A DNA stretch of 64,000 bases from Palleniella muris (GCF_004792655.1 NZ_SRZC01000017.1:25377-89376), one strand, 5' to 3'; shown: positions 34,933 to 43,733, numbered from the stretch's first letter. Numbers and translations are program-made. The notes: generated by a model not told the origin, from the sequence alone.

Positions 34933-36579
34933 TCAGAAGTTATAGTTGTAGGAAATGGTGACACCCCTGCTTGCCGGGACATAACGGCATACTCCTCCCG
35001 AGCAGTTGAAGCCTTCACGCGTACGCCCGTAACCTAACTGTATGCGGTGTGAGTTCTTGTTGAAGGTTAGCGAGCCTTGGTAGTAATGGATGTTTGTCTC
35101 CCCACAGTTATACTCGTCAGAGACACTTATCATCCAGTTTGGCAGCAGCGACAATTCCAGCAGACCGAACATCCAGTCGCCAAGGTCTTCAGCAGTACTC
35201 AGGTATTGCGCCTCGGCACGCAACGTCATCTTCTTGTTTATCTTGTACTTTCCCTCTGCCACAAAGATGTCGGAATGAATCATGCCTCCTTCACCCTCTA
35301 CCGCTGTCTTGTTGTAGAACTGGTTCATGTACATGAGATTGAGCGTGAACGCACGTGAGAGTTTCTTCTCTATCTGCATGTTCAAGTCCTGATAGTAAGT
35401 GTCAGAGCCCCATTTCCAGAACGACGACTCATATCCGTCACTGCCTGCAGCTCCTGTGCCGCTGACAGTGCGGTTGATAGAGCGGATGTACGAGAAGTTG
35501 AGCTTCACGTTAGTTCCGTACTTGCCGCCTAACAGTGTCTTGCGCTTGAACTTGTAGCCCATTGTCGCCTGATACGCCCATTCACCATTCGGACGCGTGG
35601 CATAAGGATAGAGTGCTGCAAGAGCGTAGGTGTGGTCCATGGCAAAGGCCGGAAGATGGTTGATGGTCGATGACAGTCCGTGCTCTGAGCGCGTACTGTT
35701 GAAAGACATATTGTCACTGCGCTTTGCCTGCAACAGCAGGCTCATGCCACTCTTCGAATAAGACGCGGAGAGCATCGCTACATGGCCGTTACGGTATATA
35801 TAGCCGTTATCGAACGTAGGGTCCTGCGACTTCTGAGCATACTCGGCAAGCAGGCGCAGACCGCCATGCTGCAGCATTGCTCTTACGTCAAAGGCATTGA
35901 CGTTGCGCGGAAGGTTGAGCTTATGGGTCGCGTCAACCATAATGTCGTCCTTGCCCTCGTGCTTGTTCACAAACGATGCTCCAAGCATAAGGTATGTGGA
36001 CTTGTCACGCAACGGCTTTATCCACTCGTCCAGATTAATCTCCACATCACCTCCGGAGACAAGAGCGTCATTGTAGCTCCAGTAGTTGCGCTGGACTCCG
36101 GTCAGAGCTTTCAGGGTCACGCCACGAAGAGGCCTGACCACTGCCCTCCCGCCTAAGAGCGAGTTGTCTATGCCAAGACTGCGCTCCTCGTAGGTACGGA
36201 GAATGAATCCTGAACCGAACTGCTCATAGAAATTGCCCAATGTCAGTTCAAAGTTTTCTGTATGCAGCTTCGCATAGATGTTGCCAAGTCCCCAACCCTT
36301 GAAATCCGGCTCGAATCCCGGCAGCGGATGCTCCAGATACTCAAGCCTCAGCCCTGCATCGACATACTTGCTCTGCAGGTTCACATCGGCATAAGTGTTG
36401 GTAAGCAGGTCACCTTCATACTTGCTGGTGCCTATCTTCTCGTCATCCTGAGGTATAAGGATATCGCTCTGTATGCTTCCCGTGACAATAACCTTCTTGT
36501 CACGGTTCTCCTGCGCCATGGATGCAACCGAGAAGCATACGGCAGCAATGAGTAATATGCTTCTTGTGTACAGTCTCAT
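34933..36579 (-). CDS. Outer-membrane barrel protein (DUF6029-like)
   Basis: About 548 residues with signal peptide MRLYTRSILLIAAVCFSVASMAQ. The mature protein is a run of alternating beta strands (NIYAKLHTENFELTLGNFYEQFGSGFILRTYEERSLGIDN ...) ending in aromatic YNYNF, typical of an outer-membrane barrel. It resembles the DUF6029 group. A longer frame to 36612 overlaps the end of the TlpA gene by 4 bases; the start at 36579 is preferred because it gives a normal signal peptide and a 29-bp gap. Confidence 0.75.
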   Translation of the reverse strand: MRLYTRSILLIAAVCFSVASMAQENRDKKVIVTGSIQSDILIPQDDEKIGTSKYEGDLLTNTYADVNLQSKYVDAGLRLEYLEHPLPGFEPDFKGWGLGNIYAKLHTENFELTLGNFYEQFGSGFILRTYEERSLGIDNSLLGGRAVVRPLRGVTLKALTGVQRNYWSYNDALVSGGDVEINLDEWIKPLRDKSTYLMLGASFVNKHEGKDDIMVDATHKLNLPRNVNAFDVRAMLQHGGLRLLAEYAQKSQDPTFDNGYIYRNGHVAMLSASYSKSGMSLLLQAKRSDNMSFNSTRSEHGLSSTINHLPAFAMDHTYALAALYPYATRPNGEWAYQATMGYKFKRKTLLGGKYGTNVKLNFSYIRSINRTVSGTGAAGSDGYESSFWKWGSDTYYQDLNMQIEKKLSRAFTLNLMYMNQFYNKTAVEGEGGMIHSDIFVAEGKYKINKKMTLRAEAQYLSTAEDLGDWMFGLLELSLLPNWMISVSDEYNCGETNIHYYQGSLTFNKNSHRIQLGYGRTREGFNCSGGVCRYVPASRGVTISYNYNF

Positions 36580-36608
36580 CAGTATTGTTTTTCTGTGTTT
36601 CAGGGTTC

Positions 36609-37103
36609 TCATTTGCCTACAAGCTCCCTCACCTTCTCAATGAGTTCAGCCTCTGCACCGTCCGTGTAGCCGTTATGCTTGTACACTATATTGCCCTTGC
36701 CGTCCACTATCAGTGTGTATGGAATCATCTGTATTCCAAGCGCACGCTTCAAGTCGCCGTTAGGGTCAAGCAGCACTTCGTAGGGCCATCCGTTCTCATC
36801 CACAAGAGGCTTTACCTTATGAATGTTCTGTGCCTGGTCGATGGAGACGGCAATGAGCTTCACACCGGTCTCCTCCTGCCATTCCTCATACACTTCGTTG
36901 ATGGCTTTCAGCTCACGGTTGCATGGCTTGCACCATGTGGCGAAGAAGTCAATGATAAACGGCTTGCCGTTGTTTGACAGAGTGTCTGTCCTGACAGTCT
37001 TTCCGTCCATGCTTTTCAAGGTTACGGCAGGGAGCTGGGCAGCCACTTCGCCAATCATGCCTGCCAATAGCAAAACTGTTGCGAGAATAATTCTTTTCAT
37101 CAT
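36609..37103 (-). CDS. TlpA-like periplasmic thiol-disulfide oxidoreductase
   Basis: A small (about 164-residue) thioredoxin-fold protein with signal peptide MMKRIILATVLLLAGMIGEVAA. The active site is FFATWCKPCNREL and the cis-proline is in IQMIPYTLIVDG. It probably keeps CxxC pairs of the neighbouring Omp28-like proteins reduced (inference from neighbourhood). Two adjacent ATG codons (37103 and 37100) could be the start; an upstream ATG at 37148 is unlikely because it precedes the signal peptide. Confidence 0.85.
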   Translation of the reverse strand: MMKRIILATVLLLAGMIGEVAAQLPAVTLKSMDGKTVRTDTLSNNGKPFIIDFFATWCKPCNRELKAINEVYEEWQEETGVKLIAVSIDQAQNIHKVKPLVDENGWPYEVLLDPNGDLKRALGIQMIPYTLIVDGKGNIVYKHNGYTDGAEAELIEKVRELVGK

Positions 37104-37190
37104 GCTTTCGTTAAAAGAAACATCCACAGGCGGCATGTATTGCAGCATGCCGCCTGCGTGTTTGTCCGTCAGAATAATAAGATTATTTTT

Positions 37191-38456
37191 TTACTTGATG
37201 ACCTTACGGGTTGACACTTTGCCGTTTTTCACAGTCTTGACCACATACACGCCCTTGTTGCGTGCTGCACCGCCGGTGACAGCCTTGCCTGTGAGGTCGT
37301 ACATGGAAGTCACACTCTCGCCGTTCTCTGTCTCAGGAGCGTCGATGGCTGTTCCTTCTGCTGTCGTGTCGATGATATAGCTCTCGAAATCCCCTGTGCC
37401 TGTAACACCGAAACCGATTATGTATTTTCCGTCAGGAGTGATGTCCACCGGAGTGTTTGCCATAAGGTCGTACTCCTCAAGCGCCTGCAGTTTGCATACA
37501 TTGCGGAGCAGTTCCGGCTGGCTTTCGCCTGCTTTCCATATCAGTCCCTCGCGACCTATCATTCCATAAGCAGATGTATAGCCAAGCATTGTGCCGTCAT
37601 TGGTTATACGGCTTGTCTCCACAGTCTGGTTTGCCTCAATGCCTTCAGTACCGTCAATGACAGCAATCTCAAGCTGCCTTGTCTCAAGGTTAAAGCGTGC
37701 CATGCGCATCTCACTGTAATCCCAGTCGCCGCCCCACAGCTCAACCTGAAGCGCAATCCACTTGCCGTTTGCGCTAATGCCGGTAGGGAAGAACAGTGTA
37801 TAAGGACGCTCTGCCGTATATTCCATACCATCGTTAAAGTAGTCCTTGCACACCATGTCCAGAACATACTTGCCGTCATCGCCAAGCTGCCAGACTATAA
37901 GAGGATAAGTGGCCATGTTGTCAACGACAAATCCCATGACAGTCTTGCCGTCGGCAGAGATGTCAATAGCCTGTGTGCCGTTCACCTCGAAACCTATCTC
38001 TTCCATGGTCGGTTCAGGAAGAAGCACAAGTTCGCGATTTTTCCAAACACAGGCGTGGGAAACGTATGCCTCATTGAACACACATCCGGCAACAACAGTG
38101 CCGTCAGCATTTATGTTTCTTGCCAGCGACATCGGATAGCCTTCTGCCATAGGAAGCCTTACAATATTGCCATCGATGCTGAATGTTGCGCCTTCATCAC
38201 CTGTACTTACAGACGCCACACCATTGTCGGCAACACCTTCGGCAGAACCCTCCGGAAGGTTTTCGGCGTCCTCGACAACCTTGTCATTCTGCCAGTCCCA
38301 TATAAAAGAGCTGTAAGCTTCTGAGTTTCCTGACACATACTTGCCATTGTCTGATATGGCAAGTACCTGGTAGCCACCGGGGAGAATCTTTATTGTTTGT
38401 GAAGAAACCATTGTCGCAAACAACACCGCGACAGACAAAGTAAAGATTTTTTTCAT
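37191..38456 (-). CDS. Secreted repeat-containing protein with T9SS-like tail
   Basis: A 421-residue protein. Signal peptide MKKIFTLSVAVLFATMVSSQ, then propeller-like repeats with the recurring pattern SxDGKxVxG (LAISDNGKYVSGNS, NINADGTVVAGCV, DISADGKTVMGFV, ISANGKWIALQ, DITPDGKYIIGFG). The tail YDLTGKAVTGGAARNKGVYVVKTVKNGK is sorting-like. First gene of the six-gene run. Its promoter region contains a 10-base G/C tract (38578-38587) just ahead of the TACTTTTG box, so expression may switch by slippage (inference). Function unknown. Confidence 0.72.
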   Translation of the reverse strand: MKKIFTLSVAVLFATMVSSQTIKILPGGYQVLAISDNGKYVSGNSEAYSSFIWDWQNDKVVEDAENLPEGSAEGVADNGVASVSTGDEGATFSIDGNIVRLPMAEGYPMSLARNINADGTVVAGCVFNEAYVSHACVWKNRELVLLPEPTMEEIGFEVNGTQAIDISADGKTVMGFVVDNMATYPLIVWQLGDDGKYVLDMVCKDYFNDGMEYTAERPYTLFFPTGISANGKWIALQVELWGGDWDYSEMRMARFNLETRQLEIAVIDGTEGIEANQTVETSRITNDGTMLGYTSAYGMIGREGLIWKAGESQPELLRNVCKLQALEEYDLMANTPVDITPDGKYIIGFGVTGTGDFESYIIDTTAEGTAIDAPETENGESVTSMYDLTGKAVTGGAARNKGVYVVKTVKNGKVSTRKVIK

Positions 38457-38557
38457 AAAGAATAGTTTTAATTAAATATTTTAAGTTGCTTTTTTATCCT
38501 AATCTGTAAGTTTAAACGACATTTGTCTTACAAAACATCTCTTTCTGTAACTTTTTG

Positions 38558-38587
38558 CAAAAGTAAACTTTTTTTTCGGGGGGGGGG
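38558..38587 (-). promoter_or_regulatory. Candidate phase-variable promoter with C10 tract
   Basis: On the minus strand TACTTTTG (38558-38565) matches TAnnTTTG. Twelve bases upstream begins C10 (G10 on the plus strand, 38578-38587), flanked by runs of eight A. The tract fills the spacer and reaches the expected -33 position, so its length would alter promoter strength. Confidence 0.55.
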
Positions 38588-38711
38588 ATTTTTTTTGCAT
38601 ATTTTTACGCCTAATTAACATTTCACTCTGCATCAAAAATACTGATTAAGCAAAATTAACACAACTTTGTGAACTGGTAACCATTCAGCGTACAAATTCA
38701 TCCCAACCACA

Positions 38712-38950
38712 GCACCGTGAAACGGTAACTCTATTCCTAACCGCCTATGGAGCGAAGCGACATGGGCGGTGCCTCAGTATATCATCCTGCACCGTAAGAC
38801 GATGCCTCATGATTGGTTTTCCCGCATTTCATAACTGTGAGAATGTGCTATGCATGAGGGACCGTTTCACGGTGCAAGTTTGTGTTGCGAGTGCCGTGCA
38901 TGTCGCTTCGCTCCATACACGGTTAACGAAGAGTCACCGTTTCAGGGTGC
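38712..38950. repeat. Palindrome-rich intergenic block
   Basis: Two nested inverted repeats cross here: GCACCGTGAAACGGT (38712-38726) with ACCGTTTCACGGTGC (38861-38875), and the 19-bp TATGGAGCGAAGCGACATG (38746-38764) with its exact complement (38899-38917). A third related word, CACCGTTTCAGGGTGC, ends the block. This is part of the 886-bp gap 38457-39342, in which no gene is visible. Confidence 0.7.
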
Positions 38951-39025
38951 TTAAAGACAAGCGGTTTGGCAACACCGAATAGTTACGTGGGCTGCAAAGT
39001 TTGTGCACCATAATAAAATTACTGT

Positions 39026-39192
39026 TGTCCGGTAAAAAAACAATGACAGGCAGTAAAGCTCTTGTATATCACCATCTTATGAGTTTTTTCTTCAAAAGGG
39101 GCTTGTCTTGGGAACCGCTAACGCGGTTCTCTGCCCGGAAACATCCGGACATTGCGTACACAATCAGAGATGCATTTGCGTTTTACCGGACA
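39026..39192. mobile_element. MITE-like element with TGTCCGGTAAAA terminal inverted repeats
   Basis: A 167-bp unit bounded by TGTCCGGTAAAA (39026-39037) and its exact complement (39181-39192). Inside lie ATCACCATCTTATGAG, CTTGTCTTGGGAACCG, a GGAACCGC/GCGGTTC hairpin and ACATCCGGACA. Partial copies occur at 22059-22143 (right part) and 63646-63750 (left part). It encodes no transposase and would depend on another element. Confidence 0.75.
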
Positions 39193-39194
39193 CC

Positions 39195-39255
39195 AACATA
39201 TACAATTAAAGCCGTCTGACGGGTATTCCGTCAGACGGCTTTAATTGTATATGTT
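39195..39255. terminator. 28-bp perfect stem, terminator downstream of the esterase
   Basis: Arms 39195-39222 and 39228-39255 pair perfectly around GTATT. The GC-rich core GCCGTCTGACGG is followed on either side by TTTAATT, giving a terminator shape in both directions. It lies 87 bases past the esterase stop and directly abuts the MITE-like element. Confidence 0.7.
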
Positions 39256-39342
39256 CAGAAAAAACTGAGAATAATCAGCTATCCCACATCGTTTGCCGGG
39301 ACTTAACTATCGCAACACGAAACCGGCATAAGGGCTTGTTCC

Positions 39343-40791
39343 CTACTGCCGGCAAATCTTCTTGCCGTTCGTGATTACGATTCCCTTATAATCCGGAGCC
39401 ACTCGCCTGCCTGTGAGGTCATAGGTTGCGGAAGCGGAAGCAGTGGCAGTGGTGATGTCGACATTGCTGATGCCGGCAGTGCTTTTCTCAATGACATTGA
39501 ATTTTGTTATCCTTCCGGCAATGCTGCCCCAGTTGTTCTTGCAGCAGAGCAGGTGGACATAGGAGCCATTGGGAAATGCCAACTGACCGGTCTTGCTGTT
39601 GATGGCAGTGGCGAAGTCTATTGTCATCTCACCACTCTCAGGAATGGTCTGCACTATCTCCACGAAATCGGGACTCTCTGAACCGTCAGGGTTGTCCTCG
39701 GGACGGTTGAAAAGGAAGCGAAGGTTCATGCCTGCATCTCCCTTTACGTATATTCCCGCATAAGGGGTGAGGTCGGCAAAGGCGAAATATCGCACACTTC
39801 CGGTAGATTGTCCTGCAACGACACCGCCGACACTGATGTCAGTATTGATGTTGACCACGGCATCAGGATTATCGTCGGCAGCATCAATCACAGCATCGGC
39901 ACCGACACCAATCCATTTATGCCACATGTCGGCAGTGATTGCCAGCTTGTCAACCGGAGCTTTCACCAACGAATAGCGTTTGCAGAAGTTCCATATTTCC
40001 TGCGTGGTGCTCACTCCGGCGTTGATGTCCTCCGAATGCCAATGTCCCTTGCCTTCTATCTGAAGCAGCGCAATTTCTATGTCAGAGTCGTTTGTTGTCC
40101 ATCGTGTGAGCGTTGCCTGAGAGTTTGGCTTGGTCTTCGGATACGGGCTTATTGTCTCCGGAGCCTCATCCATTCCCTCATACACTGCCCACCTCTTCAC
40201 ATGCTCGGTAATGGCGGGATAGCCTCCTGCGGCGTGGTTCATGTCGCCGGTCCACCAGAACACATTGTCACCGGTGCCATGGGTATGGATAAACGGCACA
40301 CGGCGTGGTGCTGACGGTGCGCGGTTGTCAAAAGGGACACCACTGACAGGTCCGAATGCAGCCACTTCGTTGCCCATCTTCTGCATACAGACGTATGTCA
40401 TCATGCCACCCAGCGAGAAGCCTGTCAGGTAGACGCGGTCAAGATTGACATTGTAACGCTCGTGCATTTTCGCAATGATTGTCCTGAAGAAATTGATGTC
40501 GCTTGTGCCGCCTGTGTCCCAAAACTTGTTAACGGCGTTAGGCAATACGACGACAAACTTCGCCGAGTCTGCGCACACGTCCCAATGGGTCTGGTTCAAC
40601 TGGTAGTGCGCATCCTGGTTGGCACCGTGCAAAGAAATGACGAGAGGCGGGGTTTCCGGCAAATCCTTTGGGGCATGAACCAGCATGGTGCGGTCCTTTC
40701 CGTCAACGGTCAAGGTCTCAAGGTCCTGTGCCGTCACCGAGGATGTGTACGACAACACGGTACACAGGCAAAATAAAAAGATTTTCTTCAT
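39343..40791 (-). CDS. Secreted PHB-depolymerase/feruloyl-esterase-like hydrolase
   Basis: A 482-residue exported alpha/beta hydrolase with signal peptide MKKIFLFCLCTVLSYTSSVTAQ. The oxyanion strand PLVISLHGANQD, nucleophile elbow GFSLGG and late His region KGHWHSEDI give the catalytic parts seen in polyhydroxybutyrate depolymerase-like and CE1 esterases. Residues from about 290 form a beta-sandwich (YFAFADLTPYAGIYVKGDAGMNLRFLFN), probably carbohydrate-binding or accessory. The end TYDLTGRRVAPDYKGIVITNGKK is a T9SS-like tail. It may cleave ester groups from plant polysaccharides (inference). Confidence 0.8.
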   Translation of the reverse strand: MKKIFLFCLCTVLSYTSSVTAQDLETLTVDGKDRTMLVHAPKDLPETPPLVISLHGANQDAHYQLNQTHWDVCADSAKFVVVLPNAVNKFWDTGGTSDINFFRTIIAKMHERYNVNLDRVYLTGFSLGGMMTYVCMQKMGNEVAAFGPVSGVPFDNRAPSAPRRVPFIHTHGTGDNVFWWTGDMNHAAGGYPAITEHVKRWAVYEGMDEAPETISPYPKTKPNSQATLTRWTTNDSDIEIALLQIEGKGHWHSEDINAGVSTTQEIWNFCKRYSLVKAPVDKLAITADMWHKWIGVGADAVIDAADDNPDAVVNINTDISVGGVVAGQSTGSVRYFAFADLTPYAGIYVKGDAGMNLRFLFNRPEDNPDGSESPDFVEIVQTIPESGEMTIDFATAINSKTGQLAFPNGSYVHLLCCKNNWGSIAGRITKFNVIEKSTAGISNVDITTATASASATYDLTGRRVAPDYKGIVITNGKKICRQ

Positions 40792-41018
40792 CTGTTGGTT
40801 TTATTTATCAGGTTGTACATGTATTGGTTTTGCTTATTGGTTATATCTGTTGTTTTCCGATGCAAATTTAATCTTTTTCCTGCAAATAATGTTTCTATGA
40901 TGTTGCATAAACGTTATGTTATGTTTCATCTGCATGGTTTTCAAGGATTTCATAGGGCAAAAACAGTCTTTCTTCCAAGTTTTATCGCACAACAGCAAAA
41001 TGCAACGCAAAAAAAATA

Positions 41019-41260
41019 AGAAAACTCACGCCTGAAAACCGCAAAATACAGCGCGTAGAAACAAATTGTGAGCAGGAAACCAAAAATATCGCATATTTCT
41101 CAACTCCGCAGTACCGACTGACAATCAACACATTAACTTGCTTTGCCATTTCTCTTGCAACAGTTTTCCTTGCCAAAGGTTACCTTTCGCCATACGATTC
41201 GTTACCTTTGGCAGTGCGGATGGTTATGAATCGCAGCGGAAAAGGCTACCTTTTTCCGCT
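41019..41260. repeat. 22-bp periodic array 3 plus distal motif (inverted copy of array 1 layout)
   Basis: Four contiguous 22-bp units start at 41173, 41195, 41217 and 41239, each with GGTTACC, CGTTACC, GGTTATG or GGCTACC in register. AGAAAACTCACGCCT, the complement of the array 1 motif, lies at 41019-41033. The gap from motif to nearest core is about 148 bp, as in array 1. Between them TACGCG and TATTT(T)GCG are shared on the array-1 strand. The gap 40792-41424 contains no gene I can support. Confidence 0.75.
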
Positions 41261-41424
41261 TTTTTCGTAATAAAAAGTGGAAAAAAGCATTATCTCCCAC
41301 ATTTCCAAGCATTACAAACGGGATTTCCAAACGCTGTTTCCACATTATGATAAATAGAACATTGGAAAACTCATGCATAAGTTTCTCTAAATATGTCCAC
41401 TACAGAGTTTACCTAAAAGTTTGC

Positions 41425-42090
41425 TTACCTCACTGCCAGTATGCTTTTGGATTTCCTTGCCAATTTAAATAATTCAGTTGCAAACCATTCCAATTTATGG
41501 TCGTCATTATATCTACATACATTTTCAGCCCTCTCTATTGCGAACTGAATTCTCGACGGATCACATTCATAATCGAAACCGTCCGCAATGAGACTGTCTA
41601 CATATTTTTTTATACTGCATCCATAAGGCACTGATTCAATTTCCGGCAAGCTGTCATAATGATGGTAGTATAGCCAAACTTCAAAACATGGATTGCTTTG
41701 TGCAACATTCCATGCATTATAAGCTTTTATCTCATCATATGTCTTAAGGATATCTGAGTTTTGAGCAGCACAGAACTCCCTCAGAGGGGTGATTTTTCCC
41801 TCTTGTTCCCAAGTATCTGTGTCAATAACAAACCAAACTTGGTCTTTCTCCCTGCATTCCAATGAACAGATTCGGTTTTGGCCAAGAAATTTATCCTTTG
41901 CCAGTTCCATTAGTTTCAGAGGGTCTGTTCCATTCACAGAGGGTATAACAATCAATTCAAGGTTTGAAGACAAGCCGACAAAGAAATTAAAGTATTTGAT
42001 TTCAGAATCTGTCCCCTCGCTTATGATGTAAATCTTACTTGCATCCTTCAACGGATCTTTTTTAGTATAATCTTTTCGTCTGGTTATCAT
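41425..42090 (-). CDS. RloB-like protein (TOPRIM-like), defence partner
   Basis: A 221-residue protein of the RloB group. It shows the TOPRIM-like pattern: YIISEGTDSEIKYF (Glu25) and FVIDTDTW (Asp90, Asp92), implying a metal-dependent nuclease or related activity. SNPCFEVWLYYH is the characteristic late block. It starts one base after the stop of the AAA ATPase gene, so both are made together. AAA + RloB pairs are found in AbiL-type and related anti-phage systems. The pair looks richer in A+T than its neighbours, suggesting transfer. Activity here is inferred. Confidence 0.85.
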   Translation of the reverse strand: MITRRKDYTKKDPLKDASKIYIISEGTDSEIKYFNFFVGLSSNLELIVIPSVNGTDPLKLMELAKDKFLGQNRICSLECREKDQVWFVIDTDTWEQEGKITPLREFCAAQNSDILKTYDEIKAYNAWNVAQSNPCFEVWLYYHHYDSLPEIESVPYGCSIKKYVDSLIADGFDYECDPSRIQFAIERAENVCRYNDDHKLEWFATELFKLARKSKSILAVR

Positions 42091-42091
42091 A

Positions 42092-43426
42092 TCACCATTT
42101 CAAGTCTGCAAGGTTTGACAAAAAGGGAATTCCACCATAACGTCCATTCAGATAACCATTCTCAATATTGGCTGTCTTATGGATGTTATAGTCGCTTAAC
42201 GGATAAAGTCGTGTTGACTGGCATACATCCTTCTGGGCAAACCAAATCTCATCAGGTCTGAAAATCGTCTGGTCAAGGAGGCAGCTTTCATGAGTGGTGA
42301 ATATCAGCTGTCCTTTTGCCTCAAGACTTGCTGAAATTTTACTTATAATATTCTTAATCATTATAGGATGAATGCTCCGTTCTATCTCATCAACGACAAA
42401 CACTTTGTCATGTTTCAATACAGAATATAATAATGGCATATACTCTATTATGCGGCGAGTTCCGTCGGACTCCTCTATGAAATCCAATTCTACCTCCTTC
42501 CCATTGGAATCAGTATGAATAGGCTGCATCTTCTTAAGTATAAAATCCCCATTCTCAAGAACCAAATTGGAAACATCACCATTATCAGAACGGAGTGTAC
42601 GGATAGTTCCCGGATTATTCTTTAGGAAAGCGGCAGCTTTTATCCATTGAGAATCTCCCTTAATATCATCTTCTGAAAGAATTTCCCTCTTAACATCAAG
42701 CTTGGTGATTCCTGTCTTTAGTTCGGGTAAGATTTGATTCACTAATGAAGCGAATTCCTTATCCACATCCAAAGTGTGTGGCAACAAGCCTGTACTCATA
42801 GAAGGCACTACAACCTGCATGTTTCTAAACCAATTGAAAGCTTCCCTTACCAAAGGAATCTCATTGGGGTAATAGTTTCCAAAAAAGGAGATAGCAAGCA
42901 TGTCTGGGCGTATCATCCGCTTGGCTGTCTCTGTAAATCCTGCAAAAAAATTCACGTTGCCGGCAGCTTCTATAAACTCAGGACGAATTTCAAGTGCTTC
43001 TCCTTTGCGAGAAAAAATTATTGTATCGGATTTCTTGCCACTCAGATATAGTTCTTCATCCTGAATTCTGAGATTCTGGAAAGCGAGATGATAATAAAAG
43101 ACATATCCATTGGCAAAAAACTCAATAGCCAGTTCCGAAGGACTATCCTTTCCACCAGTATCAAGTTTGAAATACAAATCGTCTCTGATTGACAGATCTC
43201 CAATCTTCTCGGAGGCAACCATCTTTCTCAATAGGGCAATACACTTAAGTAAATTACTCTTACCTGCGCCATTAGCTCCGTAGATAGCGGTCATGCGCAA
43301 TGCTGTGACATAGTCGCACTGAACCTTGTGCCAGTCATGACTATGGCTTCTACTTGAAGGAAACGTGTTGAACTCCACAGCATCCTTAAAGGAGAGTATA
43401 TTTTCGGCGATGAATCTTAGTAACAT
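42092..43426 (-). CDS. AAA/ABC-type ATPase, defence sensor partner of RloB
   Basis: A 444-residue AAA_15/21-type ATPase with the OLD/RloA-like N-terminus MLLRFIAENILSFKDAVEF. Walker A is GANGAGKS (residues 50-57), the ABC-like signature is ESDGTRRIIEYMPLL, Walker B is VFVVDEIERSIHP and the switch His is in IFTTHESCLLD. The start at 43426 fits the promoter at 43451-43482; an ATG at 43453 would lie in the -7 box. In similar two-gene systems the ATPase senses a phage protein and the partner acts as toxin (known of the family). Confidence 0.88.
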   Translation of the reverse strand: MLLRFIAENILSFKDAVEFNTFPSSRSHSHDWHKVQCDYVTALRMTAIYGANGAGKSNLLKCIALLRKMVASEKIGDLSIRDDLYFKLDTGGKDSPSELAIEFFANGYVFYYHLAFQNLRIQDEELYLSGKKSDTIIFSRKGEALEIRPEFIEAAGNVNFFAGFTETAKRMIRPDMLAISFFGNYYPNEIPLVREAFNWFRNMQVVVPSMSTGLLPHTLDVDKEFASLVNQILPELKTGITKLDVKREILSEDDIKGDSQWIKAAAFLKNNPGTIRTLRSDNGDVSNLVLENGDFILKKMQPIHTDSNGKEVELDFIEESDGTRRIIEYMPLLYSVLKHDKVFVVDEIERSIHPIMIKNIISKISASLEAKGQLIFTTHESCLLDQTIFRPDEIWFAQKDVCQSTRLYPLSDYNIHKTANIENGYLNGRYGGIPFLSNLADLKW

Positions 43427-43450
43427 TGCAGTTGCGTTAAAAATCAACCA

Positions 43451-43482
43451 CAAATATACTTATTTTTCCTGACAACAGCAAA
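43451..43482 (-). promoter_or_regulatory. Promoter of the AAA-RloB cassette
   Basis: TTTG (43479-43482), 20 bp, TATATTTG (43451-43458) on the minus strand. The layout and box sequence are the same as at 4940-4971, which drives another ATPase gene. Confidence 0.75.
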
Positions 43483-43663
43483 TTTTGAAGCACAAAACCC
43501 ACAAACTCCGTTGATATTTAACCGAAATAGACACACAAACAGGTAATTTCAGATGTAGTATGATTACCAATGCATATCTTTTTCTAAAACAAGATGCATC
43601 TGTTTGCCTGTTAACGTACAAATAAAGATTCCCCGTCTTACAAATTACGAATCAAACCTTCTA

Positions 43664-43714
43664 ATACATCAAAAGCCGGCAAACGGGAGTACCATTTGCC
43701 GGCTTTTGATGTAT
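43664..43714. terminator. 20-bp perfect stem, terminator of the uronate operon
   Basis: Arms 43664-43683 and 43695-43714 pair perfectly around an 11-base loop, with a GCCGGC core followed by TTTT. It lies 20 bases beyond the kduI stop on the minus strand. The rest of the gap 43427-43733 shows only the defence promoter. Confidence 0.75.
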
Positions 43715-43733
43715 GAGTTGTCAAAGAAGGGGA

